Notes: a model not told the origin generated them from the letters alone. A stretch of 64,000 bases of DNA from G038396625 sp038396625 (GCA_038396625.1 CP121688.1:1-64000), one strand, 5' to 3'. Shown: positions 1 to 9,696, numbered from the stretch's first letter. Numbers and translations are program-made.

Positions 1-1344
1 ATGAGTAATTATCTGTCTGAAATATGGCAAAAATCTTTAAATCTTATTAAAACTGAATTAACAGAAGTTAGTTACAATACTTGGTTAAAACCTATAGAAC
101 CTATTGCCATCAATGGTCAAACTATTGTCCTTGCTGTGGCCAATGATTTTTCAAAAGGTATCTTAGAAGCACGATACGCCAGTTTGATTATCAATGCTTT
201 AAAGCAAATATCTTCTGAAGAATATGATTTAATATTTACAGTTCCTGGTACTGAAGCATATATCAAAGCAACACAAACCCAGACAGAAAAAGAGCCTAAG
301 AATAGAGATGCTTTTGACACTTTAAATTTAAATCCAAAATACGTTTTTGATACCTTTGTTATAGGAAATAGCAACCGATTTGCTCATGCAGCTTCTCTAG
401 CTGTTGCCGAGGCACCTGCAAAAGCTTATAACCCCCTTTTTATATATGGAGGTGTTGGATTAGGAAAAACACACTTGATGCATGCCATTGGTCATTTTAT
501 TTTAGGTCAAAATCCCAACGCCAAAGTAGTATATGTTTCTTCAGAAAAATTTACAAATGAGCTCATTAACTCTATTCGAGATGATAAAAATGTAGAGTTT
601 AGAAATAAATATCGAAACGTAGATGTATTGCTAGTAGATGATATACAATTTATTGCTGGTAAAGAAAGAACACAAGAGGAGTTTTTCCATACCTTTAATG
701 CACTTCATGAAGCTAACAAACAAATTATTATCTCTAGTGATCGACCTCCTAAGGAAATCCCCACGTTGGAAGATCGCCTTCGCTCTAGATTCGAGTGGGG
801 CTTAATCACAGATATTCAGCCTCCAGACTTAGAAACAAGAATCGCAATTCTCCGCAAAAAAGCTGAAATTGAAGGCATTGATGTTCCGAATGAAGTGATG
901 CAGCATATTGCAGAGAAAATTCAATCCAATATTAGAGAATTAGAAGGTGCTTTGATTCGTATTGTTGCTTACTCATCCCTTACAAATAAGGATGTTACCA
1001 TAGAGCTTGCTAGTGAAGCATTAAAGGATATTTTTTCTGCTACAAAGCCAAAACAAGTGACCGTTTCTTTAATCAAAGAAGTTGTAGCAGAACATTGTGG
1101 GGTAAAAATTGATGATTTTAATTCAAAAAGACGTCCTAGATCTATTTCTTATCCACGACAAATTGCTATGTATTTATGTCGTGAACTAACAGATCTTTCT
1201 CTTCCAAAGATTGGAGATGAATTTGGTGGACGGGATCATACCACTGTGATACATGCCCATGAAAAAATCACAAAGGACTTAGAAACTGACCAAGATCTAA
1301 AATCTAGAATAGACACGATTATTAAAGATATTAAAGGAAAATAA
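1..1344 (+). CDS. dnaA: Chromosomal replication initiator protein DnaA
   Basis: DnaA binds DnaA boxes at oriC as an ATP-bound oligomer and melts the origin. The 447-aa protein has the family's usual length and all four domains: an N-terminal helicase-loading domain (about 1-85), a short linker, an AAA+ domain with Walker A GGVGLGKT at residues 150-157 and Walker B around LLVDDIQF, and a C-terminal DNA-binding domain with the signature GGRDHTTVIHAHEKI. The ATG is the first base of the window, so its ribosome binding site, promoter and any upstream origin cluster cannot be seen. It is followed by an oriC-like spacer and dnaN, the standard Firmicutes order. Confidence 0.98.
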   Translation: MSNYLSEIWQKSLNLIKTELTEVSYNTWLKPIEPIAINGQTIVLAVANDFSKGILEARYASLIINALKQISSEEYDLIFTVPGTEAYIKATQTQTEKEPKNRDAFDTLNLNPKYVFDTFVIGNSNRFAHAASLAVAEAPAKAYNPLFIYGGVGLGKTHLMHAIGHFILGQNPNAKVVYVSSEKFTNELINSIRDDKNVEFRNKYRNVDVLLVDDIQFIAGKERTQEEFFHTFNALHEANKQIIISSDRPPKEIPTLEDRLRSRFEWGLITDIQPPDLETRIAILRKKAEIEGIDVPNEVMQHIAEKIQSNIRELEGALIRIVAYSSLTNKDVTIELASEALKDIFSATKPKQVTVSLIKEVVAEHCGVKIDDFNSKRRPRSISYPRQIAMYLCRELTDLSLPKIGDEFGGRDHTTVIHAHEKITKDLETDQDLKSRIDTIIKDIKGK

Positions 1345-1577
1345 TTCACATTCCAATGTGCATAGAACCTTAATAACATGTGAATAGATTGCCAGCCTAT
1401 TTTTTTTCTAGAATATGTGGATAAAATTTGTTGCTTTACCCACATTTTATTCTTTTATTAGTATAGGTATTTTTCTTTGATAAACCTATTTATCAACAAA
1501 TCCACAGTGCCTACTACTATTACTACTAAAATTTATATTATTTCTATATGTTTTTTAAAAAAGGAGGTTATCCACAA
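1345..1577. other. oriC: oriC-like dnaA-dnaN intergenic region with DnaA boxes
   Basis: The spacer is AT-rich and carries perfect DnaA boxes TTATCCACA at 1568-1576 and, on the other strand, 1416-1424 (TGTGGATAA). There is a one-mismatch box TTATCAACA at 1490-1498 and weaker matches near 1342-1350 and 1379-1387. The last perfect box lies between the dnaN Shine-Dalgarno and its ATG. This is the position of the main unwinding region in Bacillus-type bipartite origins. Whether a second box cluster exists upstream of dnaA is outside the window. Confidence 0.75.
1490..1540 (+). other. DnaA-trio unwinding element
   Basis: A DnaA box (1490-1498) and the half-box-like TCCACAG (1501-1507) are followed by six consecutive triplets CTA CTA CTA TTA CTA CTA at 1511-1528 and then an AT-rich run. 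This is the arrangement of the DnaA-trio basal unwinding system described in Bacillus subtilis: boxes, short GC-containing spacer, trios, AT-rich DNA. Assignment rests on that architecture only. Confidence 0.7.
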
Positions 1578-2681
1578 ATGAAATTAATTTGTAGCCAACG
1601 AACGTTAGCTTCCAGTATCCATATTGTACAAAAAGCTGTATCCTCAAAAACAACACTACCTATATTAAAAGGTATTTTGCTAGAAACTTGTGGACAAAAG
1701 CTAAAACTTATTGGAACGGACTTAGAAATTGGAATAGAACATTGTATTGATGCAGAAATCTTTTCTCCTGGGGCAGTTGTATTATCTTCAAGGATCCTAG
1801 GAGATATTATTCGTAAACTTCCTGATGCAGAGGTGGAAATAGAAGTAGATGAAGAAAAAAATACAATCATACGCTGTGAAAATTCAGAGTTTACGTTAAT
1901 TGGTCAGCCAGCAGTAGAATTTCCAGAATTGCCGATTGTAGAAGAAGAAGAAGGGTATATTCTTCCACAAGACCTTTTAAAAAATATGATAAAACAAACA
2001 GTTTTTGCTACAGCTATGGATGAAACAAGGCCTATATTAACAGGTGTATTAATGGAATTACAGGAAAAGTCTATCAACATGGTAGCTTTAGACGGTTATC
2101 GCTTAGCACTAAGACAAGCATCTATTGCAAATACAAAGAATAATAAAGCTGTTATTCCTGGAAAAACTTTGAATGAAGTGAATAGAATTTTAATGGATGA
2201 AGAAGAGTCTAATCTAGAAATTTTCTTTACAGATAAACATATATTGTTTAATATGAAAGAAATACGTATTATATCAAGACTTCTTGAAGGCGATTTTATT
2301 AACTATCAACAAATTATTCCAAAAGAATATAAATCAAGAGTAAAAGTAAACACAAAAAGTTTATTGGATAGTATTGAAAGGGCTTCTTTATTAGCAAAAG
2401 AAGGAAAGAATAATTTGGTAAAATTCTCTGTTAAAGATGAGAAAATGACAATTACTTCTAATGCAGAAATTGGGAAAGTGTTTGAATCTGTAAATATAGA
2501 ATTAGAAGGCGATGATATTGATATTGGTTTTAATTCGAAATACTTTTTAGATGCTTTAAAAGTAATAGATAGTGAAGAATTATATTTAGAGTTTACAACA
2601 AGTGTAAGTCCTTGTATTGTGAAACCCACCGATCATGGCAATTACACATATCTTATTTTACCTGTTAGACTTGTAAACTAG
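1578..2681 (+). CDS. dnaN: DNA polymerase III beta sliding clamp
   Basis: DnaN is the processivity clamp of the replicative polymerase, a head-to-tail dimer of three repeated folds per subunit. The 367-aa product starts MKLICSQRTL and matches family length. I chose the ATG at 1578 because AAAGGAGG lies just upstream (1560-1567), whereas an earlier in-frame ATG at 1548 would place this Shine-Dalgarno inside the gene. A perfect DnaA box lies between the Shine-Dalgarno and the ATG, so DnaA binding could touch dnaN expression. A hairpin follows the stop. Confidence 0.97.
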   Translation: MKLICSQRTLASSIHIVQKAVSSKTTLPILKGILLETCGQKLKLIGTDLEIGIEHCIDAEIFSPGAVVLSSRILGDIIRKLPDAEVEIEVDEEKNTIIRCENSEFTLIGQPAVEFPELPIVEEEEGYILPQDLLKNMIKQTVFATAMDETRPILTGVLMELQEKSINMVALDGYRLALRQASIANTKNNKAVIPGKTLNEVNRILMDEEESNLEIFFTDKHILFNMKEIRIISRLLEGDFINYQQIIPKEYKSRVKVNTKSLLDSIERASLLAKEGKNNLVKFSVKDEKMTITSNAEIGKVFESVNIELEGDDIDIGFNSKYFLDALKVIDSEELYLEFTTSVSPCIVKPTDHGNYTYLILPVRLVN

Positions 2682-2685
2682 TAAG

Positions 2686-2719
2686 AAGGAGTTCTCTAAA
2701 GAAAAAGAGGACTCCTTTT
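2686..2719 (+). terminator. Hairpin terminator after dnaN
   Basis: A 12-bp stem (2686-2697 with 2706-2717, one G-T pair) is followed by a short T run. The T tract is weak, so some read-through to the next genes is likely. Confidence 0.5.
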
Positions 2720-2836
2720 CAAAATTTAATGCGTTTCTATTGGCATAATAAAAAACAAAATGAATGATGATATATAATGATGATTACCATTAGATATATT
2801 TAAAGTAAAAGCATGAAAAATAAAGGAGAGAAAAAT

Positions 2837-3046
2837 ATGGAGAAATTACAAATTCAAGGAGAATATATTCAATTAGATAAAATGCTAAAGTTTGTGGATT
2901 TGGTGCAATCTGGAGGACATGCTAAGATAATGATCCAAGAGGGAGAAGTAAAAGTGAATGGCATAACGGAATACAAAAGAGGAAAAAAATTAAAAGAGGG
3001 AGATGTTGTGGAGGTAGAAGGCATAAAAATTTTGATAACCAAGTAA
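2837..3046 (+). CDS. yaaA: S4-domain RNA-binding protein YaaA
   Basis: This 69-aa protein is a single S4 RNA-binding domain, with the typical Q-SGG-AK-I--G-V-VNG pattern at about residues 25-50. Homologues lie between dnaN and recF across Firmicutes and are linked to ribosome assembly. The ATG at 2837 is preferred over an in-frame ATG at 2813 because the Shine-Dalgarno AAAGGAGA lies at 2822-2829 between them. Function is inferred from family and position. Confidence 0.9.
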   Translation: MEKLQIQGEYIQLDKMLKFVDLVQSGGHAKIMIQEGEVKVNGITEYKRGKKLKEGDVVEVEGIKILITK

Positions 3047-3115
3047 GAAAAGGGTTGAAGTATAGAGCGAGTTTTTAGGATCATTTTCTAAACATGAAAA
3101 AGGGAGAAGCAAGGG

Positions 3116-4258
3116 GTGCATTCGGTGTTCTTAAAAAATTTAAAGTTAATAAACTTTAGAAATTATCATCAATTAGATTTAAACTTTCATCCTAAAATTA
3201 ACGTTTTGGTAGGAGATAATGCCCAAGGAAAAACCAATGTTTTAGAAGCGATCTATTTGTCAGGTACAGGAAAGTCTTTTAGAACCAATAAAGATAAAGA
3301 ATTAATTAAATTTGGAAAAGATAAGGCATATATAAAGGTCGAAGGAGAAAAGAGATACACAGATATTTCAGTAGCTTTAAAACTAGAAGAAAATAAAAAA
3401 AAGCAAATTAAAGTAAATGGTATAACTTTAACAAAAAATTCAGAGATTTTAAACAATATATATATTGTGGTTTTTTCTCCTGAAGACTTGAAATTGGTTA
3501 AAGAGGGACCTGCTGAAAGAAGAAAATTTATCGATAATGAAATTGCACAAATAAAACCAGGATATTATTACCATCTCAATCAGTATCATAAAGTTTTAAT
3601 GCAGAGAAATAGTCTCTTAAAAAAGATATATTATGATAAAAAATATATGACTACCCTAGATATCTGGAATGAAAAATTGGTAGATTTAGGGATGAAATTA
3701 ATTCAAGAACGTACAAAATTTATTCATAGGATGAATCCTTTAAGTCGATTAATTCATAGGAAAATTACAAATAATAAGGAAAATCTTGAAGTAAAATATA
3801 TAAGTAATATACCTGTTCAAAATACCATAGAAGAAACAGTACATCTATTTCATGAAAAATTACAAAAAACTTTAGAGAAGGATTTAGATAGAGGTATTAC
3901 AACTGTTGGACCCCATAGAGATGATTTAGGAATATTTATTGAAGGGGTAGACATTAGAAGTTTTGGTTCTCAAGGTCAGCAAAGAACTTCTGCATTATCA
4001 TTGAAATTAGCTGAAATTGAATTAGTAAAAGCAGAAACAGCAGAGTATCCTATTTTATTATTAGATGATGTAATGTCAGAATTGGATATTAGTAGGCAAA
4101 AATTTTTAATTAAAACCCTTAGAGATGTACAAATTTTTATTACAACGACAGAAATAAGCTATCTAGAAGAATTAAATATTGATGAAGAATATATTTTTTA
4201 TGTGAAAAATGCTGTAATAACGAATAGGAAGGTAAAAAATATAGAAAAACAGGGCTAA
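3116..4258 (+). CDS. recF: DNA replication and repair protein RecF
   Basis: RecF is an SMC-like ATPase that helps load RecA at gapped DNA. The 380-aa sequence has Walker A GDNAQGKT at residues 33-40, the ABC-type signature near FGSQGQQRT and Walker B LLLDDVMSELD, all typical. The start is uncertain: GTG at 3116 has GGAG about 9 nt upstream, while an in-frame GTG at 3125 has AAGGGG at a similar distance. Either way the N-terminal strand leading to Walker A is kept. It sits in the conserved dnaN-yaaA-recF-remB-gyrB block. Confidence 0.96.
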   Translation: MHSVFLKNLKLINFRNYHQLDLNFHPKINVLVGDNAQGKTNVLEAIYLSGTGKSFRTNKDKELIKFGKDKAYIKVEGEKRYTDISVALKLEENKKKQIKVNGITLTKNSEILNNIYIVVFSPEDLKLVKEGPAERRKFIDNEIAQIKPGYYYHLNQYHKVLMQRNSLLKKIYYDKKYMTTLDIWNEKLVDLGMKLIQERTKFIHRMNPLSRLIHRKITNNKENLEVKYISNIPVQNTIEETVHLFHEKLQKTLEKDLDRGITTVGPHRDDLGIFIEGVDIRSFGSQGQQRTSALSLKLAEIELVKAETAEYPILLLDDVMSELDISRQKFLIKTLRDVQIFITTTEISYLEELNIDEEYIFYVKNAVITNRKVKNIEKQG

Positions 4259-4353
4259 AAGTATCATGTTTATAAATAAAAAGAAAAATTCTTTTATATC
4301 CTTCCATAAAGGGTTATAATATAGTGTGGATGAATTTTTAAGGAGGCGTTTGC

Positions 4354-4662
4354 ATGTTTCTTCATTTGGGGAAAGATATTATCGTCCCGGTCAAAGATAT
4401 TGTATCGATTTTAGATATGAATGCTATGTACAAATCAAAAGATAGCAAAGCTTTTTTGAAGACTGCAGTAGAAGAAGGTTTTATTAAAAGAATTTCACAA
4501 GAAAAAATAAAATCTTGTGTGATAACGGAACAAGCTATAGAACGTACCAGAGGGAAAAAAAAAGCAGTCAAGACGATTGTATATTATTCTCCTATATCAT
4601 CAACGACGCTTCAAAAAAGGGCTAATTTGATCGATGAAAATTATGATTCCAATGATAGGTAA
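4354..4662 (+). CDS. remB: Extracellular matrix regulator RemB-like (YaaB, DUF370)
   Basis: The 102-aa protein opens MFLHLGKDIIVPVKDIVSILD, the characteristic start of the DUF370/RemB (YaaB) family encoded between recF and gyrB in Firmicutes. In Bacillus subtilis RemB is linked to matrix gene expression; its biochemical role is poorly defined. A Shine-Dalgarno AGGAGG precedes the ATG, and a TATAAT box about 40 nt upstream (4314-4319) suggests a dedicated promoter. Identification is by synteny and sequence pattern. Confidence 0.88.
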   Translation: MFLHLGKDIIVPVKDIVSILDMNAMYKSKDSKAFLKTAVEEGFIKRISQEKIKSCVITEQAIERTRGKKKAVKTIVYYSPISSTTLQKRANLIDENYDSNDR

Positions 4663-4786
4663 AACGAATATACCTGCATGTTTATATAAAAAAGTAGTGG
4701 CAGCGGAAAATTAGGGTACATTCAAATCCGTAGCTTTTTTTGTGTAAAATCTCTTTCACATAGTTTGAAAAGTAGGGGGTAAGTAA

Positions 4787-6700
4787 ATGGTAGATAAAAT
4801 TAATCAAGAATATGGTGCGGAACAAATACAAGTATTAGAAGGTCTAGAGCCCGTTCGAAAAAGACCAGGAATGTATATTGGTTCTACAGGTCCTAAGGGA
4901 TTGCACCACCTTGTCTATGAAATTGTAGATAATAGTATAGATGAAGCTTTGGCGGGTTATTGTAAAAATATAGAAATTATTATAGGAGGGGACAATTCGA
5001 TTACGGTAAAGGATGATGGTAGGGGGATGCCTGTAGATATTCATCCGAAGATGGGAAGACCAGCTGTAGAAGTAATTCATACCGTATTACACGCAGGTGG
5101 TAAGTTTGGTGGCGGTGGTTATAAGGTATCAGGAGGGTTACATGGTGTAGGTGCTTCTGTTGTGAATGCTTTATCCGAGTGGATGGAAGTAGAAATAAAA
5201 AGAGATGGAAAAGTATATCATCAACGCTATGAAAGAGGTAAAACCATTACAGATCTAACAGTAGTAGGGACTACAGATACAACGGGTTCACAGACAAGGT
5301 TTCTCCCAGATAAAGAAATTTTTGAGGAAACCATTTTTAAATTGGACACACTAGAACATCGGCTTAGAGAAATGGCTTTTTTAAATAAAGGCATTCGTAT
5401 TATGTTGAAGGATGAAAGAGTGGATGGTGGTAAATCCTTAGTATTTTATTATGAAGGTGGTATTCGGGAATTTGTAAAGCATTTAAACAAAAACAAAGAT
5501 GCGATTCATAAATCTGTGATTTATTTTGAAGGACAAAGAGAACAATCCGAAGTAGAAGTAGCCATGCAGTATACAGATAAATATACAGAAAATATTTTTT
5601 CTTTTGCTAACAATATTAATACCCATGAAGGTGGAACACATCTTATTGGATTCAAATCAGCACTTACGCGTGTAGTAAATGATTATGCAAGAAAAAATAA
5701 TATACTCAAAGAAAAAGATGAAAATCTTACAGGGGAAGATATAAGGGAAGGCTTAACCTGTGTTATTTCTGTAAAATTAACAGATCCTCAATTTGAAGGT
5801 CAAACAAAGACAAAGCTTGGAAATAGCGAAATTCGAGGTGTGGTTGAAACGGTTACAAATGATGCACTACAGATATTTTTAGGAGAAAATCCACAAGAGG
5901 CAAAAATCATTGTAGAGAAATGCATCAAGGCGGCTCGTGCAAGAGAAGCTGCACGAAAAGCGAGAGAACTGACCAGAAGAAAAGGGGCACTAGATAGTAT
6001 GGCGCTTCCAGGTAAATTGGCGGATTGTTCAGAAAGAGATCCAAAGGTTAGTGAGATCTTTTTAGTCGAAGGTGATTCAGCTGGTGGATCTGCAAAACAA
6101 GGAAGAGATCGAAGAACACAAGCCATTTTACCTCTTAGAGGAAAAATTTTAAATGTTGAAAAAGCAAGACTAGATAGAATATTAAATTACAATGAAATTA
6201 GGGCAATGATTACAGCTTTTGGCTGTGGAATCGGAGATGAATTTGATTTAGATAAATTGAGATATCATAAAATTGTTATTATGACCGATGCGGATGTAGA
6301 TGGAGCACATATTCGAACATTATTGCTAACATTTTTCTATCGATATATGAAACCTTTGGTAGATTATGGTTATATATATATTGCTCAGCCACCTTTGTAT
6401 AAAGTCAAGAAAGGCAAGCAGGAACATTATGTCTATTCTGATAAGGAATTAGAACAATTATTAAATGAGATTGGTAGAAATGGTATTAGCTTACAGCGAT
6501 ATAAAGGGTTGGGAGAAATGAATCCTGAGCAATTATGGGAGACTACCATGAATCCCCAAAATAGAACAATTATTCAAGTAACAGTAGATGATGCAGCAGC
6601 TGCAGATGAAATTTTTACGACCCTTATGGGAGACAAAGTAAAGCCCCGTAGAGATTTCATTGAAGAAAATGCAAAATATGTCAGCAATTTGGACGTGTAG
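4787..6700 (+). CDS. gyrB: DNA gyrase subunit B
   Basis: GyrB is the ATPase and TOPRIM subunit of gyrase, which introduces negative supercoils. The 637-aa sequence has the GHKL ATPase motifs (DNSIDEALAG and GGLHGVGASVVNAL), the transducer region, the TOPRIM motif EGDSAGGSAKQGRDR, the DADVDGAHIR metal site and the C-terminal QRYKGLGEMN motif. Length is normal for the short Firmicutes form. An AGGGGG Shine-Dalgarno precedes the ATG. gyrA follows 15 bp downstream, so the two are co-transcribed. Confidence 0.98.
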   Translation: MVDKINQEYGAEQIQVLEGLEPVRKRPGMYIGSTGPKGLHHLVYEIVDNSIDEALAGYCKNIEIIIGGDNSITVKDDGRGMPVDIHPKMGRPAVEVIHTVLHAGGKFGGGGYKVSGGLHGVGASVVNALSEWMEVEIKRDGKVYHQRYERGKTITDLTVVGTTDTTGSQTRFLPDKEIFEETIFKLDTLEHRLREMAFLNKGIRIMLKDERVDGGKSLVFYYEGGIREFVKHLNKNKDAIHKSVIYFEGQREQSEVEVAMQYTDKYTENIFSFANNINTHEGGTHLIGFKSALTRVVNDYARKNNILKEKDENLTGEDIREGLTCVISVKLTDPQFEGQTKTKLGNSEIRGVVETVTNDALQIFLGENPQEAKIIVEKCIKAARAREAARKARELTRRKGALDSMALPGKLADCSERDPKVSEIFLVEGDSAGGSAKQGRDRRTQAILPLRGKILNVEKARLDRILNYNEIRAMITAFGCGIGDEFDLDKLRYHKIVIMTDADVDGAHIRTLLLTFFYRYMKPLVDYGYIYIAQPPLYKVKKGKQEHYVYSDKELEQLLNEIGRNGISLQRYKGLGEMNPEQLWETTMNPQNRTIIQVTVDDAAAADEIFTTLMGDKVKPRRDFIEENAKYVSNLDV

Positions 6701-6715
6701 TAAGGGGGAAAAAAG

Positions 6716-9148
6716 ATGATAGAAGATAACAGTAAAATTATTCAGATTGATATAGAAGAGGAAATGAAAAAATCCTATATTGATTACGCCATGAGTGTTA
6801 TTGTAGGGCGTGCCCTTCCAGATGTGCGAGATGGACTCAAACCAGTTCATAGAAGAATATTATACGCTATGAATGAACTGGGATTAACACCAGAAAAACC
6901 CCATAGAAAATCAGCCCGTATCGTTGGGGATGTTTTGGGTAAATACCATCCTCATGGAGATAGCTCGGTTTATGAAGCCATGGTAAGAATGGCACAGGAT
7001 TTTTCTACAAGATATCTTTTGGTCAATGGTCATGGTAACTTTGGTTCTATAGATGGAGATAGTGCTGCTGCCATGCGTTATACAGAAGCAAAGATGACGA
7101 AGTTGTCAGTAGAATTGTTACGAGATATTGGAAAAGATACCGTAGATTTTACGCCAAACTTTGATGAAACATTAAAAGAACCGTCAGTATTACCCAGTAG
7201 ATTTCCAAATTTATTGGTAAACGGATCTAACGGGATTGCTGTAGGTATGGCGACTTCTATTCCCCCCCATAATTTAGGAGAAGTGATTGATGCAACTGTC
7301 AAAATGATTGATGATGAGCATACAGATATAGAGGATCTCATCCAAATTATAAAGGGACCAGACTTTCCTACAGGTGCAACAATTATGGGAAAAGATGCCA
7401 TAAAGCAAGCATATAGAACAGGACAAGGGAGAGTAACGGTAAGAGCAGATGTAGAAATAGAAGAAAATAAAAGAGGAAGAACACAAATTATTGTTCATGA
7501 AATTCCTTATCAAGTAAATAAAGCAAAATTAATTGAGAAAATAGCAGAATTAGTGCGAGATAAGAAGATTGAAGGAATTTCTGATTTAAGGGATGAAAGT
7601 GATAGAAATGGAATGCGTATTGTAATAGAGCTTAAAAGAGATGCCAATGCCAATGTGGTATTGAATAAGCTTTATAAGCATACTCAACTACAGGATACCT
7701 TTAGTATCATTATGATTGCCTTGGTCAATGGAGAGCCTAAGATCCTGAATCTTTATGAGATGATTTATCATTATTTGGAGCATCAAAAAGATGTTATTAC
7801 AAGAAGAACAAAATATGACTTAGCAAAGGCAGAAGATCGGGCCCATATATTAGAGGGATTAAAAATTGCCTTAGATAATATTGATGCAGTAATACAATTA
7901 ATTAGAAGTTCTGCCAGTGTAGCAGAAGCAAAAATTGGCTTGATGGATACTTTCCATTTATCAGAGAAGCAGGCACAAGCAATACTAGATATGCGATTAC
8001 AAAAACTTACAGGTTTAGAAAGAGAAAAACTAGAAGAAGAGTATGAAGAATTAATCAAATTAATTAATCAATACAAAGAAATATTAGCCAGCGAAAGGCT
8101 TCTATTAAATATTATTAAAGAAGAAATATTAGAAGTAAAAGAAGCTTATAAAGATCCAAGACGTACGAAAATTACAGCAGCTGCAGATGAAATTGATATG
8201 GAAGATCTTATTGATGAAGAAGAAGTTGCAATAACCTTAACACATTTAGGTTATATTAAAAGACTTCCTGCAGATACCTATAAAAGCCAAAGAAGAGGTG
8301 GAAAGGGCATTACAGGTATTACCACAAAAGATGAGGATTTTGTAGAAAGCTTATTTATTACATCTACCCATAATTATCTTTTATTCTTCACCAATAGAGG
8401 AAGAGTATACCGCATGAAAGCGTATGAGATACCCGAAGCAAAAAGGCAAGCAAGAGGTATCGCCATTGTAAACTTATTACAGCTTCAACCACAGGAAAAG
8501 ATAACAGCTGTGATTCCTGTGAAAAAGTTTGAAGCAAGCAAGTTCTTAATTGCTGTAACACAGAAGGGGATTGTCAAAAAAACAGATTTAACACAATTTG
8601 ATACATCTCGAAAAGCAGGTTTAGTTGCCATTAGTCTAAAAGATGATGATGAATTAATTAGTGTTAGATTAACAGATGGTCAAAAAGAAATCATCATGGT
8701 TACCAAAGAAGGAAAGGCAATTCGTTTTAAAGAGCAGGATGTAAGAGATATGGGAAGGTCTGCAATGGGTGTTAAAGCCATGAATCTTGATGAAGATGAT
8801 ATTGTGGTAGGCATGGAGCTAGTAGAAGAAGAAAGTGATTTATTAGTTGTAAGTGAATATGGATTTGGTAAAAGAACTTCTTTAGAAGAGTATAAAACAC
8901 AGTCTAGAGGTGGAAAAGGACTAATTACTTACAATATCAAAGAAAAAACAGGTAAATTAGTGGGAGCAAAAGTTGTTACGGAGTATGATGAAATCATGCT
9001 TATGAATAAAACAGGTGTTATTATAAGATTACAAACAAAAGATATATCTAGAAGCAGTAGAAATACACAGGGAGTTACATTAATGAAGGTGGAACAGGAT
9101 GATCGAATTGTCTCTATTGCAAAAGTAGTGCAAGAGGTAGAAGATTAA
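6716..9148 (+). CDS. gyrA: DNA gyrase subunit A
   Basis: GyrA cuts and rejoins the DNA gate through an active-site tyrosine, here Tyr122 in AAMRYTEA. The quinolone region reads GDSSVYE at 81-87, with the usual serine at 83 and glutamate at 87, so no classic resistance change is visible. The C-terminal six-bladed wrapping domain includes the GyrA box QRRGGKG. The 810-aa length is typical. A strong terminator follows about 110 bp downstream. Confidence 0.98.
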   Translation: MIEDNSKIIQIDIEEEMKKSYIDYAMSVIVGRALPDVRDGLKPVHRRILYAMNELGLTPEKPHRKSARIVGDVLGKYHPHGDSSVYEAMVRMAQDFSTRYLLVNGHGNFGSIDGDSAAAMRYTEAKMTKLSVELLRDIGKDTVDFTPNFDETLKEPSVLPSRFPNLLVNGSNGIAVGMATSIPPHNLGEVIDATVKMIDDEHTDIEDLIQIIKGPDFPTGATIMGKDAIKQAYRTGQGRVTVRADVEIEENKRGRTQIIVHEIPYQVNKAKLIEKIAELVRDKKIEGISDLRDESDRNGMRIVIELKRDANANVVLNKLYKHTQLQDTFSIIMIALVNGEPKILNLYEMIYHYLEHQKDVITRRTKYDLAKAEDRAHILEGLKIALDNIDAVIQLIRSSASVAEAKIGLMDTFHLSEKQAQAILDMRLQKLTGLEREKLEEEYEELIKLINQYKEILASERLLLNIIKEEILEVKEAYKDPRRTKITAAADEIDMEDLIDEEEVAITLTHLGYIKRLPADTYKSQRRGGKGITGITTKDEDFVESLFITSTHNYLLFFTNRGRVYRMKAYEIPEAKRQARGIAIVNLLQLQPQEKITAVIPVKKFEASKFLIAVTQKGIVKKTDLTQFDTSRKAGLVAISLKDDDELISVRLTDGQKEIIMVTKEGKAIRFKEQDVRDMGRSAMGVKAMNLDEDDIVVGMELVEEESDLLVVSEYGFGKRTSLEEYKTQSRGGKGLITYNIKEKTGKLVGAKVVTEYDEIMLMNKTGVIIRLQTKDISRSSRNTQGVTLMKVEQDDRIVSIAKVVQEVED

Positions 9149-9260
9149 GAAAATAAATGATATATTTATGTTTATAATAAAGAAAAAGGGAAATATATAT
9201 ACTAACAAAATATTTTTTATTTAGTATAATCCTTGACCCCTTATTTGAATTATTTTTTAA

Positions 9261-9296
9261 AATACGCAAAAGAAAATTACTTTTGCGTATTTTTTT
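9261..9296 (+). terminator. Rho-independent terminator after gyrA
   Basis: A 12-bp perfect stem (9261-9272 with 9280-9291), a 7-nt loop and a run of seven T form a strong intrinsic terminator closing the replication gene block. Confidence 0.9.
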
Positions 9297-9316
9297 GATA
9301 AAATAAAAATTAATGT

Positions 9317-9341
9317 GTTTAATAGACGAATTAGAGGGTAA
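9317..9341 (+). promoter_or_regulatory. Sigma-B-type promoter of the rsbV-rsbW-sigB operon
   Basis: GTTTAA at 9317-9322 and GGGTAA at 9336-9341 are separated by exactly 13 bp, matching the Bacillus sigma-B consensus (GTTTAA, 12-14 bp, GGGTAT). It lies 34 bp upstream of the first gene of the operon that encodes the sigma factor, so autoregulation is inferred. The match argues for a SigB-type rather than SigF-type operon, because spoIIA-sigF operons are normally sigma-H driven. Confidence 0.8.
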
Positions 9342-9375
9342 AATTAAATAAAAAGTAAAGTGGGGAGGTTTTTTT

Positions 9376-9696
9376 GTGTCACTGGATATTCACACAGATT
9401 ACAATCATGAGAAACATATGTGGATGATGGATCTTACAGGAGAAATAGATATTTATACAGCAAATACATTAAAAGAATCATTAACAAAAATATTAGATGA
9501 ACGGAATGAGAACATTAGAATTAATTGTTTAGAATTACAATATATAGATAGCACAGGTTTAGGTGTTTTGATAGGAATATTAAAGAAACTTAAAAAAAAT
9601 GATAAAAATATTATTATTGCCAATCCACGTTCCAATATTTCTAAACTACTTCAGATTACAGGGTTGAATAAAATTTTTATAATAGAAGGTGAATAG
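9376..9696 (+). CDS. rsbV: Anti-sigma factor antagonist RsbV-like (STAS domain)
   Basis: This 106-aa STAS-domain protein carries the phosphorylatable-serine motif DSTGLG near residues 57-62. In the family, unphosphorylated antagonist binds the anti-sigma kinase and frees the sigma factor; kinase phosphorylation of the serine turns it off. The start is a GTG with GGGGAGG 7 nt upstream. It is the first gene of a three-gene operon with the anti-sigma kinase and sigma factor, under a sigma-B-type promoter. SpoIIAA is the main alternative identity; promoter type favours RsbV. Confidence 0.85.
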   Translation: MSLDIHTDYNHEKHMWMMDLTGEIDIYTANTLKESLTKILDERNENIRINCLELQYIDSTGLGVLIGILKKLKKNDKNIIIANPRSNISKLLQITGLNKIFIIEGE

